From Owenia fusiformis (Eukaryota > Annelida > Polychaeta > Sabellida > Oweniidae), in the NCBI GenBank assembly GCA_903813345.2, contig CAIIXF020000001.1:9585598-9649597 (forward strand): a DNA stretch of 64,000 bases, written 5' to 3'. The translations under genes and the position numbers were made by a program. Of the stretch, positions 11,967-24,150 are shown in pieces (position 1 is the stretch's first letter; every line of letters begins with the position of its first letter). The notes beneath the pieces were generated by a model. It made no database searches and was not told the DNA's origin. It was given only the letters and a program-made list of their open reading frames with translations.

Positions 11967-12544
11967 GTACGTATGTTCATGAACATCTACATTTCTCAAT
12001 AGTTACTTTAGTAGCTATTTCATTTTGATTTACAATGTTTCAGTTGTCGGTGCAAATACACGTGTATGGTAACTGATTTGTTCTGATGCATGGCTTTCGT
12101 ATCGAGCTAAAAGATGACTGCTCTTGGTTAGGGAAAGGCTTATTCTGGAGTTGTCGTTATCGTTTCATACGATTCAGAATGACTGTTGGCACATTTCTCA
12201 ATATTTCGATTCGCTTTTTTCTCATCTATACTGAATTAGAAACAACCCTTTAATCTAACCTTACCCAATCAAACTGGATGGAACTACATAATCAGGATTG
12301 CAGTCATAGATTCCTTTGTTTCCATATTTAGCTGGCAACTATTTCATATTCAAACTTTAATTTATCTCTAAAGCTTGTGAGACACAGAGGTTTTGGATCC
12401 CACAATAATGAAATTTCATTACAGTTATTTGTTGGGGTCAGGATAAAATCTGTTATATTGGTTGCCCTAGTCAGAGCGTAGTGATTCATACTCTAGCCTC
12501 TAGATCTCAGGGTAGACTGATAGTATTCCTTTTAATCCCATTCA
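11967..12544 (+). other. spacer after innexin first exon 2
   Basis: Non-coding, no recognisable element. Confidence 0.4.
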
Positions 12545-12939
12545 TTAATTTAGGGGATTTCCACATTCATTATCATACCTTGTTGAGAAACGGCAGTAAA
12601 ACAATATAAAACGCTTATATACATGTATATAGTCATAAACATTGGCCATCAAAGACTGCATACTCAAACATAAAAATGTGAAGGGCCATAACTTTTTTAG
12701 TAAAGGGTCGCGCCTGACGCTGACACCCAAGGATTAGCTGGTCTTTGCAAGTCCCAAGATCATTTTATATTCTTAAGAAAGCGCGTGTAGGAAGACGTGA
12801 TTACTTCTAGTTGAACGCCTTAGGTGGAACCAAATTTGAGTTGAGCCATCATTAAAATTGGACAAACAAACAGAATTAAGCTTTATAGATATTGTTTGAA
12901 TATTTAAAAAGGATATAACTGAGAACTGGCAATTCAATC
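12545..12939 (+). promoter_or_regulatory. duplicated 5' flank of innexin first exon 3 (candidate promoter)
   Basis: This flank is clearly similar to 13383-13742 in front of exon 4. Shared words include ACATTGGCCATC, CACCCAAGGATTAG, TGGTCTTTG, GATTACTTCTAG and GAGAACTGGCAATTCAATC next to the ATG. The copied block (12545-13225 and 13383-14042) includes flank, exon and start of the intron. A promoter in this flank is inference; no TATA box is convincing. Confidence 0.4.
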
Positions 12940-13084
12940 ATGGAAAAGTTTTTTGATGCCGTTGGTGCTGTAGCCAAAATCTCTCCAAGCAAAGATGAGG
13001 ACGGTGGGGATAGATTGAACCACAGATACACGATTGCTCTTTTAGCGATATTTACTTTCATTTGTACAACCACACAATATGTTG
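12940..13084 (+). CDS. innexin alternative first exon 3
   Basis: Begins MEKFFDAVGAVAKISP, then SKDEDGGDRLNHRYT and a TM1 ending CTTTQYVG; donor GTACGT. It differs from exon 4 at only two residues (E2/D2 and G23/S23), the closest pair in the array, and shares flanking sequence with it, so it is a recent duplicate. Confidence 0.84.
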
Positions 13085-13382
13085 GTACGTATACTCCCAA
13101 TCCTCTCCAATTTCATTTTGTAACATTCTAACAGGAGCATTTTGTTTTTCATCATAACTTCGCTTTTGCATTTACTTGTTTCACTTAAAAATTCACTTAA
13201 AAACAGCGACAAGGAACTCGTGGTTGTTCGTCTTGAAATCATTTTTTAATTCATTTACAAAAATCAACTATGAAATATAACGAATCAGAGTGCTTGTTTT
13301 CAGTGCAATATAACTAAACCATGGACAACCAAATGTATTTGCTGTATCTTAGCGTAATAATTTTAGTTCACGTTCATTAATC

Positions 13383-13742
13383 TATAGGGCATTTCCACAT
13401 TAGCCTTACCTTGTTAGAAAGGGGTAGTAAAACAATGTAAAACTTGTACATAGCCATGAACATTGGCCATCGAAGATTGCATACTCAAATATAAAAAGGG
13501 TGAAGGGGCCATAAATTATCCAATAGTGCTTAACGTTGTTACTAAATGGTCGCGTTTGACGGTCACACCCAAGGATTAGATGGTCTTTGGAGATCATTTT
13601 ATTCTCATCAAAGCTCGCGTGGGAAGACGAGATTACTTCTAGATGAACGTCGCTGGTGTAACCAAATTTAATTTGAGCCATTATAAAAACTGCACATACA
13701 AATTTAAAAACGTTATTTTAAACGAGAACTGGCAATTCAATC
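13383..13742 (+). promoter_or_regulatory. duplicated 5' flank of innexin first exon 4 (candidate promoter)
   Basis: Counterpart of 12545-12939. The best conserved part is about 13550-13650 (CACCCAAGGATTAG to GATTACTTCTAG), 100-200 bp before the start codon, where a promoter might lie. Confidence 0.4.
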
Positions 13743-13887
13743 ATGGATAAGTTTTTTGATGCCGTTGGTGCTGTAGCCAAAATCTCTCCAAGCAAAGATG
13801 AGGACGGTTCGGATAGGTTGAATCACAGATACACGATTGCTCTTTTAGCGATATTTACTTTCATTTGTACAACCACACAATATGTTG
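13743..13887 (+). CDS. innexin alternative first exon 4
   Basis: Begins MDKFFDAVGAVAKISP, then SKDEDGSDRLNHRYT and the same TM1 as exon 3; donor GTACGT. It is easy to overlook because read-through meets a stop soon after the donor, leaving a very short ORF. Length, phase and motif are identical to the other copies, so I count it as a functional exon. Confidence 0.82.
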
Positions 13888-14044
13888 GTACGTATACTAA
13901 ATTACAATCCTCTAAAACATAGTTGTAACATCCTAACAAGAGCATTTGGATCTTCATCATAATGAAACTCATTTTGTATGCATTTAGTTGCTCCACTTAG
14001 AAATGCATTTAGAAATAGCGACAATGAACTCGTAGTTGTCAATA

Positions 14045-14330
14045 TGCAACTTCTTCAAATTCTTATAACTTCCAATAACTTAATAAGTACGTATATACTG
14101 TTTAGACTGACTTCAAACGTTTACTGTCAACATATATAAAAAATATCATCAGTTCCAACAAATTTCTGCCAATATCTGTTACCCTGGCAAGATATTGAAT
14201 GTCGAAAAAGGTAAAAAAGGTATTTTTCAACTTGCTTCAAATTCATCAATTTCCTTTTCAAAATCATCTTCAAGCTTTCAGAAGTTAAAATCTTACTTTA
14301 GATTTGAAACAATTGTTACACTGTTGGTCA
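14045..14330. repeat. dispersed repeat shared with 52690-52925
   Basis: Matches the reverse complement of a stretch in a TAF2 intron. Shared words, with small differences, include the complement of AAACAGTACTTGTTTAGTTA, TTTCTGCCAATATCT, TTTTTCAACTTGCTTCAAAT and AAAATCATCT. Two copies on opposite strands, 38 kb apart, point to a mobile or formerly mobile family of about 250 bp. Confidence 0.55.
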
Positions 14331-16370
14331 CAGGTGGTGACGTTTTATCATATTAATGCCTCGTTTTGTCATAAAGCATCTGTAACACAAGATTCCGAAC
14401 CTGATGGCTGGTATAAAAAATAAACACAATTCAAACATTCCAATATAAAAATATCAAGGGGAAACAAAATTTTCTCCGCTGACAATGCCTCTTTAACGAT
14501 GGCCTTGTTAAATGACAACCTTGTCAGCCAGGACTAAATTCTATGTGTTCCAGACCTTGACTTTTGGACGTTAAATTTTAATCGACGTTAGGGTTGTGGG
14601 TTTGCCCTTTTTTACAAATATCTGATAATAAATGATTTATGGATTAAGGTCAATTGTAAATCATCAGGCCTCGAAATTATACATTGTTGTATACTGGCGC
14701 CATGAAGAATATTTAATAGTGTCAATGTACGATAATATAAGAAACGTGAAATTTAAAGTCATACTTGAAATATAACGCATCGAAAAAGAATCATAATTTT
14801 TACGTTATCACTGTTTGGCCATTTTAATTGACCGGTGCCATAAACCTGCCATCCACCCCGATGTGAAATTCCCACTCTACTCCTACCATTTGAATTCCGC
14901 GCAAATCAGCATAAGTCAGCACTTCTTCCTCTTACCATCACCATTAGGGTGTCAACCATTGAATGAGAGAGCGAAATTCGTCTTGGATTTTCATGTTAGA
15001 AAACGGAAAGAAATCAAAGATCGTGTATCACGTGTAATTAAAATTAACCAGATTTATAGCTCCATTATAAGAATATATTTGGATATCAACTAACGGTATG
15101 GATTAAGAGACCATCGTCACTTTAAATGTACATCTCAGCATTTCGAATCCAATTACATAGGCAAATGACATCAATTAAAATTTAATTCTTGAAATATAAC
15201 TTACTAGTAATCAACATTTAAATGATATGAAACTAAACTCTGATTAATACTATAATAAGTCTGTGCACACACGATTGACTCGGATCCCCACTCAGATATG
15301 AATATGATGGCACAATGATCGAAAACGCTCCGATATTTTGATTTCTATGCCATGCCCAATGTAAATTCTACCCGTTACCCATTTAGATTGTATTTTGGAG
15401 ATCAGACTGTGCCCCCTTAACAATTAATCTCAAAACGACTTTCGCTTGATCTTTTGAAGTTGAATTTTTATTGCCAACCAATTATGTGTGTTTTTATATT
15501 ACAAGGTTCATTGTTTGTCTATCTCCAAACATAATATTTTGCACGTTCATCACGTTGAATGTCGTTCCGCACTGCATCGAGCATCTTGAACTGTCTGAGG
15601 TATCCTTTCTCCGAAGAAGGACTTCGAGGGCTCGGTGTGGCATCAAGAAATTGAGCTATTTTTCTGAGAGACTATATTTTAATATGATGATTTAAGATGC
15701 TTCTTGGTTTCTGGCTTCAAATGAAATTGCGTAGAGAAAATGTTCATCTTTGATTTTTCAATTTGTAGTTTTGAAAATTAAAATCTTGATAGAAAAGATG
15801 AAGAATGCCCCTTTTCTCTTCATTGGCTATGCATCCGATGATAGATAAAGAGGATATCCACTGGAAGATATCCTCGGGATTCAAAGTATCCGAGTCATTC
15901 TTTTTTTAAGGCATTAGTGTATGATAATGTAGATACGAATCGTATACAGCAATCGTGCATGTTGTTCATGGATTAACTGGTATAGGGTCAATCCTTCATT
16001 TAACTTCGGATGCCTTGTTTTTTGATTGACCTGTATATATGTCAAGTATAAACAAAGAACATGTGGTTAAAGTAGATGCAAATTTACCTTCTCCGTAAAA
16101 ATCAAATTGCACGTTTCTCGAATGTGGTTGAATAGAGTCGCACACACATTAATGGGTAATTTATACCATAAGTAACGCCAGGAAGGCAAAACTGAATCAC
16201 ATTGAGAAATATTTATGTTTGATGCCAAAACAGGGGCCTCAGTCATTTAAAAAATCTTATCGTCGTATAGCTCGAGAAGTTAGGACACCATAAAGTTAAG
16301 ACATATAAAATTGAAACTCTGGCTCCTATCGTAACTGAGTTGGAGTTGGAAGGAAGACAAGATGGGGGGC
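14331..16370 (+). other. spacer before innexin first exon 5
   Basis: Two kb with no gene recognised. The ORF at 14815-15093 (92 codons) has no family features. Confidence 0.4.
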
Positions 16371-16515
16371 ATGGATATGTTTATGGCTGCCGTGAGCAGC
16401 GCTGGAAAACTGCAGTCAAAAAGGGATACCGATGGCGTTGATAGAATAAACTCTGTAGGATCTGTAGCTTTACTTGCTGTGTTTGTGCTTCTCACTAGTA
16501 CATCGTCTTACGTAG
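16371..16515 (+). CDS. innexin alternative first exon 5 (divergent)
   Basis: Begins MDMFMAAVSSAGKLQ, then KRDTDGVDRINSVGSV and a TM1 ending TSTSSYVG; donor GTAAGG. An ATG nine bases upstream (16362) is in frame, but 16371 gives the 145-nt length of all other copies. Where the others read N-H/S-R-Y-T/S, this copy reads NSVGS, losing the near-invariant RY before TM1. The exon is otherwise intact, so this may change gating or be the start of decay. Confidence 0.75.
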
Positions 16516-16564
16516 GTAAGGACGTCTTCATTGGGGAAATCGCCATTGTCATTCTCGACCGTAG

Positions 16565-16812
16565 AACACAGGGGTGGATCTGAAAACTAACAAGGGGTTC
16601 ACATTTCAAGTCAGAAAAAAATTTGGGCCACTAACATCAAAGATTGGGTCCAAATTTTGAAAACTTAAGGCCCATTTTCTTTATAATGTGACCTAAAATA
16701 TAAATAATAAGGCCTGAGGGGCCCACTGATGCCCTAAAAGGCCCATAATTGGGGCCTTACAATTTTGTGGGGCCCAACATTTTTCTGAGCCCATCCACCC
16801 CAGATCCGCTAG
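16565..16812. repeat. possible small MITE with GGGGTGGATCTG-like ends
   Basis: GGGGTGGATCTG near 16571 is answered by its inverted partner CCATCCACCCCAGATCC near 16790. The interior is rich in GGCCC words. No target duplication could be fixed. Confidence 0.35.
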
Positions 16813-18395
16813 CGGAACACTGGTGTAAAATACAGCTAGACTCCGGAGACAAATTCACCTTTCTCCATGTCTTACTTTTTATAAGTCCATGTTAAAAACC
16901 CCGAAGCACAGTGGCTATTAGTAATCATAACCCTCTGACTAAAAGACATAGAGTTATAAATATAAAGAAATAATTGCCAGCGTCTTAATCTTGCCTTAAG
17001 ACTTTTTACCCCTCCCCTCTGTGTTCTTCAAATTCCAAAGGTACGGGGGTACACTCTTGGGGCAAGACTACCTACAAATAAAGGTAGAAGAGGCAGGCTG
17101 AAGAGACGATGACAGCTATTTTGAATGGGCGTTCTTGCTTGACAAAAACCCGATTTGGGTGAGGCTAGATCAGAGAATTGTTTCTTCTTCCTTGAAAGAG
17201 TGAAGATGACGCTCTCTTTTAGAGACGCAGAATCAGGAGGGTAGAGGTTTTTGGGACAGGCTGTCGTTTTAACACTATATATTGTGAAATATATCTGTTA
17301 CAACATTCTAAGTCTGTATTAAAGAACAAGTAACCTGTCATGTTCTGAAGAATATATTGAGCACCTTTGTTTGAAGAACTAAAAACCTACTTCAAGTTTG
17401 AATCACAATATGCATGTCTGTATTGTTTTACCCTAAATAAGGCAAATGTATGATTGATATATTGGACCAAACAAAAACGAGTGTTTTTTTCTTCTGACGA
17501 ATATTTCGAAGTTTCATATGTACAAATCTAAAAGTAGTTGTTTTTATAACAAAATGGTTTAAGTTTGCAATATTTCGATTAATTCTATAATTTTTTTCAG
17601 GAACTAAAATATATACTTAGTTTCAGTTTGTACAAATCAAAGTATAGAAATGGTACAAATTAAAAAATCATTTTCTAAATCTGGTTTGAAATAAGGACAC
17701 TAGATAGATACGTAATAAAATAGATTATGTAAACAACACCTTCAGTTGAAGATAAGTAGTCAGCAAATTCCATTGAAAATTTTAAAATCTGAAAATTAAA
17801 GCTATATTTCAAAAAGGCAAAATGAACAGATGATGGCTCAAAGTATTTATCTTGCATGATCCACTTTTTACATTCACTGATTAGAGCAGTTATGTGTCCG
17901 TTGATGTAACATTTTGTAATAACAATAAACCCCAAAGCTAAAGAGGGATAGGCAGTAATTATAAATGGGCGAAATCAGAATTTATTTGTATGTATTTGAA
18001 AGCATATTCCCGTTTGCCCTTCACCAGCATTCATTTCACTTGACAAACTAATCTTTGAGAAAACACGTACTTTATTCGTTTGGCGTCAGTGAGTTTGTAA
18101 AGGTTTCTATGGATACATTTAGGAATTCTTTACAGATGCGTGGTAGTCAGGTATAATTGCATGTAGTACATTCATTTGCCATTGGGACATGTGAATAAGG
18201 TGATGTCGATCAGATCCACTTGACTAACCCTTGCTTCAATATTGAGATGACCCGTTTTGAACCTGGACTTCCACTTTTTTAACATCACCAGTACGCTTCG
18301 GGAGTAGGCCTTTCGCCAACCTCGACAACGATTCAAACAGGATAGGAGTGTAACACTATAATCGAGACTTTTAAAAAACATAAGCGTGAATCAAG
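16813..18395 (+). other. spacer before innexin first exon 6
   Basis: No gene recognised. The ORF at 17675-17935 (-) shows no family features. Confidence 0.4.
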
Positions 18396-18540
18396 ATGGA
18401 TCAGTTCTTTTCTGCGTTTGGGGCTGCTAGTAAGCTCTCTCCGCAGTACGATGTTGACGGGTGTGATCGGCTCAATTCTCGCTATAGCCTGGGTTTGGTG
18501 GCCATCTTTGCGCTTCTTGTTGGCACCAACCAATATGTCG
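18396..18540 (+). CDS. innexin alternative first exon 6
   Basis: Begins MDQFFSAFGAASKLSP, then QYDVDGCDRLNSRYS and a TM1 ending VGTNQYVG; donor GTGAGT. With exon 7 it forms the FFSAF/NSRYS/VGT subgroup. Read-through of the donor meets a stop within a few codons, so the ORF alone is short. Confidence 0.82.
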
Positions 18541-19048
18541 GTGAGTTAAAAAACTATTAATGAGGCTGAACCTTTAAAAACTGTTGGGTATAATCCATAA
18601 AATTTAATCATATAATTTGTGACGACGAATAAGTGAAGATTGCACATTAATTATCTAGTTTAATTATTCACTGTATGCATAGGTGACTTTGTTAACTCGA
18701 TCAAAATTACTCTTTTGGATACAAATGTAACAAATTATTTATGATTGGTACCAAAACAACTTCGACACATTTGTTTGATATGACGCGTTAAAAATGTGGT
18801 TTATTGTAATGTTACCAGGTATCACAAGAAATAAAATAAAACATGATGTATGAAGTAAATCTCTTTGAAAGTTACTGACGCCAAACGAGTTACAACATCA
18901 CGTTTACCAAGGACTTTTAAAATTTAAAAAACTGGAGTCACATCTCACGTATTGACGCAACCACCTCGGAACTTGCGAAACAAGCTACGATTATTGGAAT
19001 TAAAACTTATTTGTATTGAATATTGAATAACAAGCTCAAAGGGAAATC
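18541..19048 (+). other. spacer between innexin first exons 6 and 7
   Basis: Non-coding, nothing recognised; promoter of exon 7 presumed here. Confidence 0.4.
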
Positions 19049-19193
19049 ATGGAGAAGTTTTTTTCTGCGTTTAGAGCAGTTAATAAACTCGCTCCTCATA
19101 GAGATTGCGATGGGTCAGACCGAATGAATTCTCGTTACAGTGTCGGGTTGCTTGCTGTGTATGCGCTGGTTGTGGGTACAGGCCAGTATGTGG
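19049..19193 (+). CDS. innexin alternative first exon 7
   Basis: Begins MEKFFSAFRAVNKLAP, then HRDCDGSDRMNSRYS and a TM1 ending VGTGQYVG; donor GTAAGA. It is sister to exon 6. R9 in the N-terminal helix and M26 in place of the usual L or I of the R-L-N motif set it apart; a charged residue here could alter pore selectivity, as this helix lines the channel entrance in known innexin structures. Confidence 0.82.
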
Positions 19194-20449
19194 GTAAGAC
19201 TCCTTATAAACAATGTCTTTTGCAACTTTATTTTAATTTCGGGTGTAAGTGGTAGAACTTTTTTAATATGGCCGGTTTGCGCATGCAGTTTACGTTTCGT
19301 GTCAAATGTTTAATAAGCACTTAGCCAGTATTTACTTTTTCTAACCAGACATATCAAAAGTTCTTCTTTTAAGTCTTGAACAATCTAAATTGGTCCCAAT
19401 GACTACACATTGGCCACAACTGCATTGTCATCTAAACATCAGTTTATGTTGTCAATAAGTACATCATGTGACTCACCACAAATTAGTCCTTTTTCTCAGT
19501 AATCTTACATTACAAAAGGCCTGTCTATATAAATGTGCGAGTCGGAATCTTGAAACCACATTTCTTTTCATAAATATAGACTTTTTGATTCCTTAGACTG
19601 TCTGATTATTGACCCGTGAATCTATTGAGCCCAGAGACAGGAATGGGAAACATAGCGTCCTTTGTAGCATGGGTGGGGTCATCCAGTTCGTCTTGAGAAT
19701 GTTTGTGAAATATATGAAACACGAGATGTAAAATCACTGAAATCGTAGGGCATATTTAATGTTAAAACCTTTTCAGATAGGCATCTTTACATTAATAGTT
19801 GTTCATCAATCGTGAAAGGATCTCCATGTCCTGTCTTATCATTTGCTATCACATCATCCGTTACACCATTTTCTAGTTGAGATCAAATGTGTAACTTTAC
19901 AATATAAAAGTGGATTAGATTAAATGTACCCAAACTAATATGAGTCTGGGGTACATTAAAATTATTGTAGAAGTAGCGCTTTTCAGGGTACAATTCCCCA
20001 ATTTCTGGGTACAGCAGTGACACAGTAAGAGATAGACAGTCTGTTTAAAATGTCACGTCAGCCAGTACTTTTTTTACGATGGTAGAATATCACTTTGACA
20101 TTGTGGCCCATTTCTTTGGATCAATAATGATTCTCGGGGCATTTCATTTCGCATTCTGTATATTTTCAACCAAAAGACAAGTAAGTGAGAATCACTTTGA
20201 ATGGTCAGTTTGTGAATCAGTTGCTGATGCCAGTTACATGTGTATTACTCCCCCATAGAAAGATAAGACAATATGAAAGCGTTAGATAGGAGTGATTTCT
20301 TTATTAGATGACATAAGATATATTGTAAATAGATAAGGTTGAAGTTCAAGATTTAAGTGCACTGGTGATAAATTAGAGTAAGGCCTTCAGTCCTTCATGT
20401 TCTCTTGAATTCTGACCACAGTGCATTGGACATTCTTAGAGACAGCACT
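19194..20449 (+). other. spacer between innexin first exons 7 and 8
   Basis: Non-coding. TTCTTAG just before 20440 could be a splice acceptor for a 5' UTR exon, so exon 8 may have an upstream leader. Confidence 0.4.
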
Positions 20450-20594
20450 ATGGAACAGTTTATAGGAGCAGTTGGTTCCATTGGAAAACTTGATGCTAAA
20501 TTCTATGACGACTCCGTTGATAAACTTAACCATAGATACACAGTTGCTGTTTTAGCAGTTTTCGCTCTACTTGTTTCAACATCTAGTTATGTCG
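20450..20594 (+). CDS. innexin alternative first exon 8
   Basis: Begins MEQFIGAVGSIGKLDA, then KFYDDSVDKLNHRYT and a TM1 ending VSTSSYVG; donor GTAAGT. It pairs with exon 9 (FIGA, GKLDAK, identical TM1). The reading frame continues upstream to an ATG at 20405, but the 145-nt length and the family N-terminus favour 20450. Confidence 0.84.
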
Positions 20595-21760
20595 GTAAGT
20601 TAGTACAAGCAGTGACAGGTGCACGTCATCATATATGTTATATATAGATGATTATTTTGAAATATATGTTCTTATCACGTTTTTAGGTATTACTGCAAAA
20701 TGTCTTGGGTCTGATTATTTCACTAAAATAAAATGTAGGACGCGTTTATATGCTTTTTATAGCCGATAAAATGTTATTTATAAATGCAAAGGTATGCAAA
20801 AATTAAGTGTTTGTCTAAAGATTCAAACTTGGGGTTTTTCATACTCGTTATTTATATCCAAGGTACAATCACGAACGTGTCCAATCGCTGACACTGCTAA
20901 CATGTTTCTTTTTTAAAATGAAAACATGACTTAAAGCTGTTATTATATAACATGCGTTCAGTGATAATATCCCTATGGAGATAACGCACGAAAGAGACCA
21001 TTTTGAGCGTAACGTTTTAACTGGTTTAATACCTGGTGTCAAATATCGGAAATAATCTCTATAAAATATGTTATTGGGTACTTCAATACTAAAAAGTAAA
21101 TATTTAATTTGTTTTGGGCTGTGGCTACAAACACGTTTTAAGTACAGGAAAATATTGTTTAAAGGTAAATTACGTATTTCGGTGTTATTGACTTTTGATT
21201 CAAGTTGTCAATCGACGATTCATTGGTTGCGAAATATTTATCACTTATGATATGAAGAAATATCATCCAATCGGAAATAGCAGATACATGAGATAATAGG
21301 TACAAGTAAGCAACACGACGTGCCTTTGTTTATATATTCAAAGAAAAACTTTTTTATTTACCTATCCCATTGAAAAGTGTACTTTTGACTTCCGAGTTTA
21401 CTAGAACATCCTTTTTTACGTTTTACGTTTATAAGATCACGTCGCCCTGATATCATTTCAAAGAAAGATTAGAACAATGACAAGTATACCACAATCCATA
21501 AATGCCACTGACAGTTGAAGATATATTACTTCAGTTATTTTATTATCACCAATACTAGAATAGAAGGTGACCAGTCACCCAGTGATAACAAAGGACGCTA
21601 GATACAACCCTAACGTACTCCAGACAATAGATACCAGACTCGTTTCTACTTTCTGATCAGTTGTAAAACTGATAAGCTTTAGTGTTCAAGTGCAAAGTTA
21701 AAATTATATGATAGGACTGTGGACACATTCATTGTATAGGACTCTCTTAGAGTAAGGACC
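20595..21760 (+). other. spacer between innexin first exons 8 and 9
   Basis: Non-coding, no element recognised. CTCTTAG at about 21744-21750 before exon 9 resembles the site in front of exon 8. Confidence 0.4.
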
Positions 21761-21905
21761 ATGGAACGGTTCATTGGAGCCATTGGCTCAGTTGGAAAAT
21801 TAGACGCCAAACTTCACGATGATGCGGTTGATAGAATCAATCATAGATACACAGTCGCTGTTTTAGCAGTTTTCGCTTTATTAGTCTCAACATCTAGTTA
21901 TGTCG
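21761..21905 (+). CDS. innexin alternative first exon 9
   Basis: Begins MERFIGAIGSVGKLDA, then KLHDDAVDRINHRYT and a TM1 ending VSTSSYVG; donor GTAAGA. This is the copy closest to the shared exons, 12.3 kb upstream of them. It is the most typical innexin N-terminus of the nine and may be the ancestral one; that is inference from its consensus-like sequence only. Confidence 0.84.
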
Positions 21906-24065
21906 GTAAGAAAGGATACATACATATTGTTAATAAATTTCGCGATCGACCAAAGTTCAATTTAGTATATATTGAAATTTAACATAGAAACATTTCTCAC
22001 AAGTTGTCATGAGTTTACTTTAATTGAGCTATAGAAAACACTTTTGAATAAGATTACTTTAGTGTATAATTATGAGACGTCGGCCAGACAAAATTGGGCA
22101 ATGAGCAAAAAATGTTTAAAAGGAAGAATCAATAATAAGTACTTACACGAAATGTAATTTCAATCATAGCAATGACGTTAAATGAAGCTTATAATTATCT
22201 CAGATTCGTTTTTGGGGCTTACATAGGTTTCGTGTTATTTTTCTTCGTTTGTGTGCTTAGATTGACGATCATGTACCTTATGTTGCGTCCTTAGAGGTGT
22301 GTGTGTTTATTTATTTATTTAGATATACACTTTTTTAACAGTGGCACTCTTACATTAAGGTGCATCTAATCGAAAAATATCCACAATGCCATGTTGGTTA
22401 AAAACAGACATTTTATCAAACTAAAATGAGTCTTAAAAAGAATTAAAACATAGGTATGTTGATATTTACTTAAAATCTTATTTAGAAAGCGTTTTTAGAG
22501 TCGAATAAGACACCATATTCGTGTTGTTGACACGATCAATTTATCATTTGAAATTATATCTCATGGACATATATTTATAAGATATAAGATATAACTTTGG
22601 TAGTATGATACCTTTAGGCGTTTTTATGATCTGGCTATCTGTCATTCGATTCGATCCTGTTTTCTTCTTGGGGTGACTTGTTGCAGTTTGTTCAGTAGTT
22701 ATTTTGATATGATTTGTTTACTTTCTGCGATAAAGTTTCATAAAAAAGGATAGATATCCATATTTCTTTTATCTATATTTATGCAAAATAGTTTTTTGAG
22801 GGTGACTTTTACTTGTAATTTTGATATTACTTTTTTCAGTTGGTTTAGTTTGTTGAATAGAAGATGTTCAAGCAAATGATTTAAATAAGAGCTAAAAGTC
22901 AAGTTGAATTCTTGTTTTGGTCTAAATTACTCTCTTGTGGTACAAATCTTTGAAATATCAACTCGTTCGTAAGTGCTAAGCATAGATTGCAGCAACATTA
23001 GTAAAATTCAAAAAATAAAACACCCACAACCTGAATTAACAAAAAACACATTTAAAATGCATATATTTACAATGTCAGATGAATGTGGTTGTATCTTAAC
23101 AGTTAGTTATGAGGATATGGATGTTTCGTCGAAAGTCCTGTGTACATTAATGTTGCCCTTAAGCGGCACGAGTATTTTTTAACTGTCAAGTTTAGCGTCA
23201 TCGTTGTAACTTTACTACATTAACGACCAGACTCCTAGGTCATCGTATACTGTGAATCTGCTATAACGTTCCTAATTCAGTTTAAGTTCATTAATTTCAA
23301 CTTAATGACCTAATTTATTGAGGTTCAAATGTGTGTATAATTAAGCAATACTAATTTACTACTCCAGTTTTATCTTATACTCCTTGGGCCTGAACAGTGC
23401 TGTTAATTGATCGACAGTTAAAAAGTTAAAAGTTATATAACATGTAGCTCTTCTGAATAACAGCAGATCTAAATTGATCCTTGTAGAACGCCATGTAGAA
23501 TTGAATCGTTGTAAATTTAATGAACAATCCAGAATGTTCATTGTTTCTGGAATTCTATGACCACGATTATCAGGTTCAAATTCAATACATACATCGGGAC
23601 AAAAGTTGTGATCTGTAGCCCCAATAAACGACTGGTATTGCAACTGCAGTCTGGTCATTCTATAAGACATACTGTGATAGACTTACATTAAACGCGCCCA
23701 CAACGTCAAATTGATGATGAACGTGACTTTTGAGTTCAAACTGGCTGGTTGTCTGGTATTTCAATAAACAAAAATGCGTGCAGAATAAAATGTGACAGTT
23801 TTGAAATATGGAACAATGGATTGGTCTGGGGATAGTCTTGTAATGTGAAATGGACATTGTTTATTAATGGCTGTGGACAAAGAATGGCGTCCTTTATCGT
23901 GATATATAACTTGTGACCATACTCTGGACTCTGGACGTATCACTTCTCCGTTACTTTAATTTTACTAAAATATTTTAAGTATTGTTACAAATTGCCTTAA
24001 TGGTTTCATGAAATAGCATAATATCAAAACAAATTGCAAAAATCCAAATATAAAATATTTACATT
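21906..24065 (+). other. innexin intron before the transposon
   Basis: AT-rich, no further innexin first exon found. ORFs at 22973-23182 and 23359-23943 have no recognisable product. Confidence 0.45.
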
Positions 24066-24150
24066 CAGTAGAGATGCTGAGCTCGATTGCCGTATAATAC
24101 TTCATTTTAGGCACCATACGGCGATTGCCGTATCATACTTAAATTGTATA
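24066..24150 (+). repeat. left terminal inverted repeat and subterminal motif
   Basis: Perfect 30-bp TIR, then a second copy of the inner motif (CATACGGCGATTGCCGTAT). The GCCGTAT words probably bind the transposase. Confidence 0.8.

Noticed and set aside
14815-15093. 92-codon + strand ORF between innexin exons
   Set aside because: No recognisable motifs, splice partners or membrane segments; compatible with a chance ORF.
16362-16370. Upstream ATG for innexin first exon 5
   Set aside because: It would add three residues; 16371 gives the 145-nt length shared by all other copies.
20405-20449. Upstream ATG for innexin first exon 8
   Set aside because: The preceding codons do not match any innexin N-terminus, and a possible acceptor TTCTTAG lies between the two ATGs.
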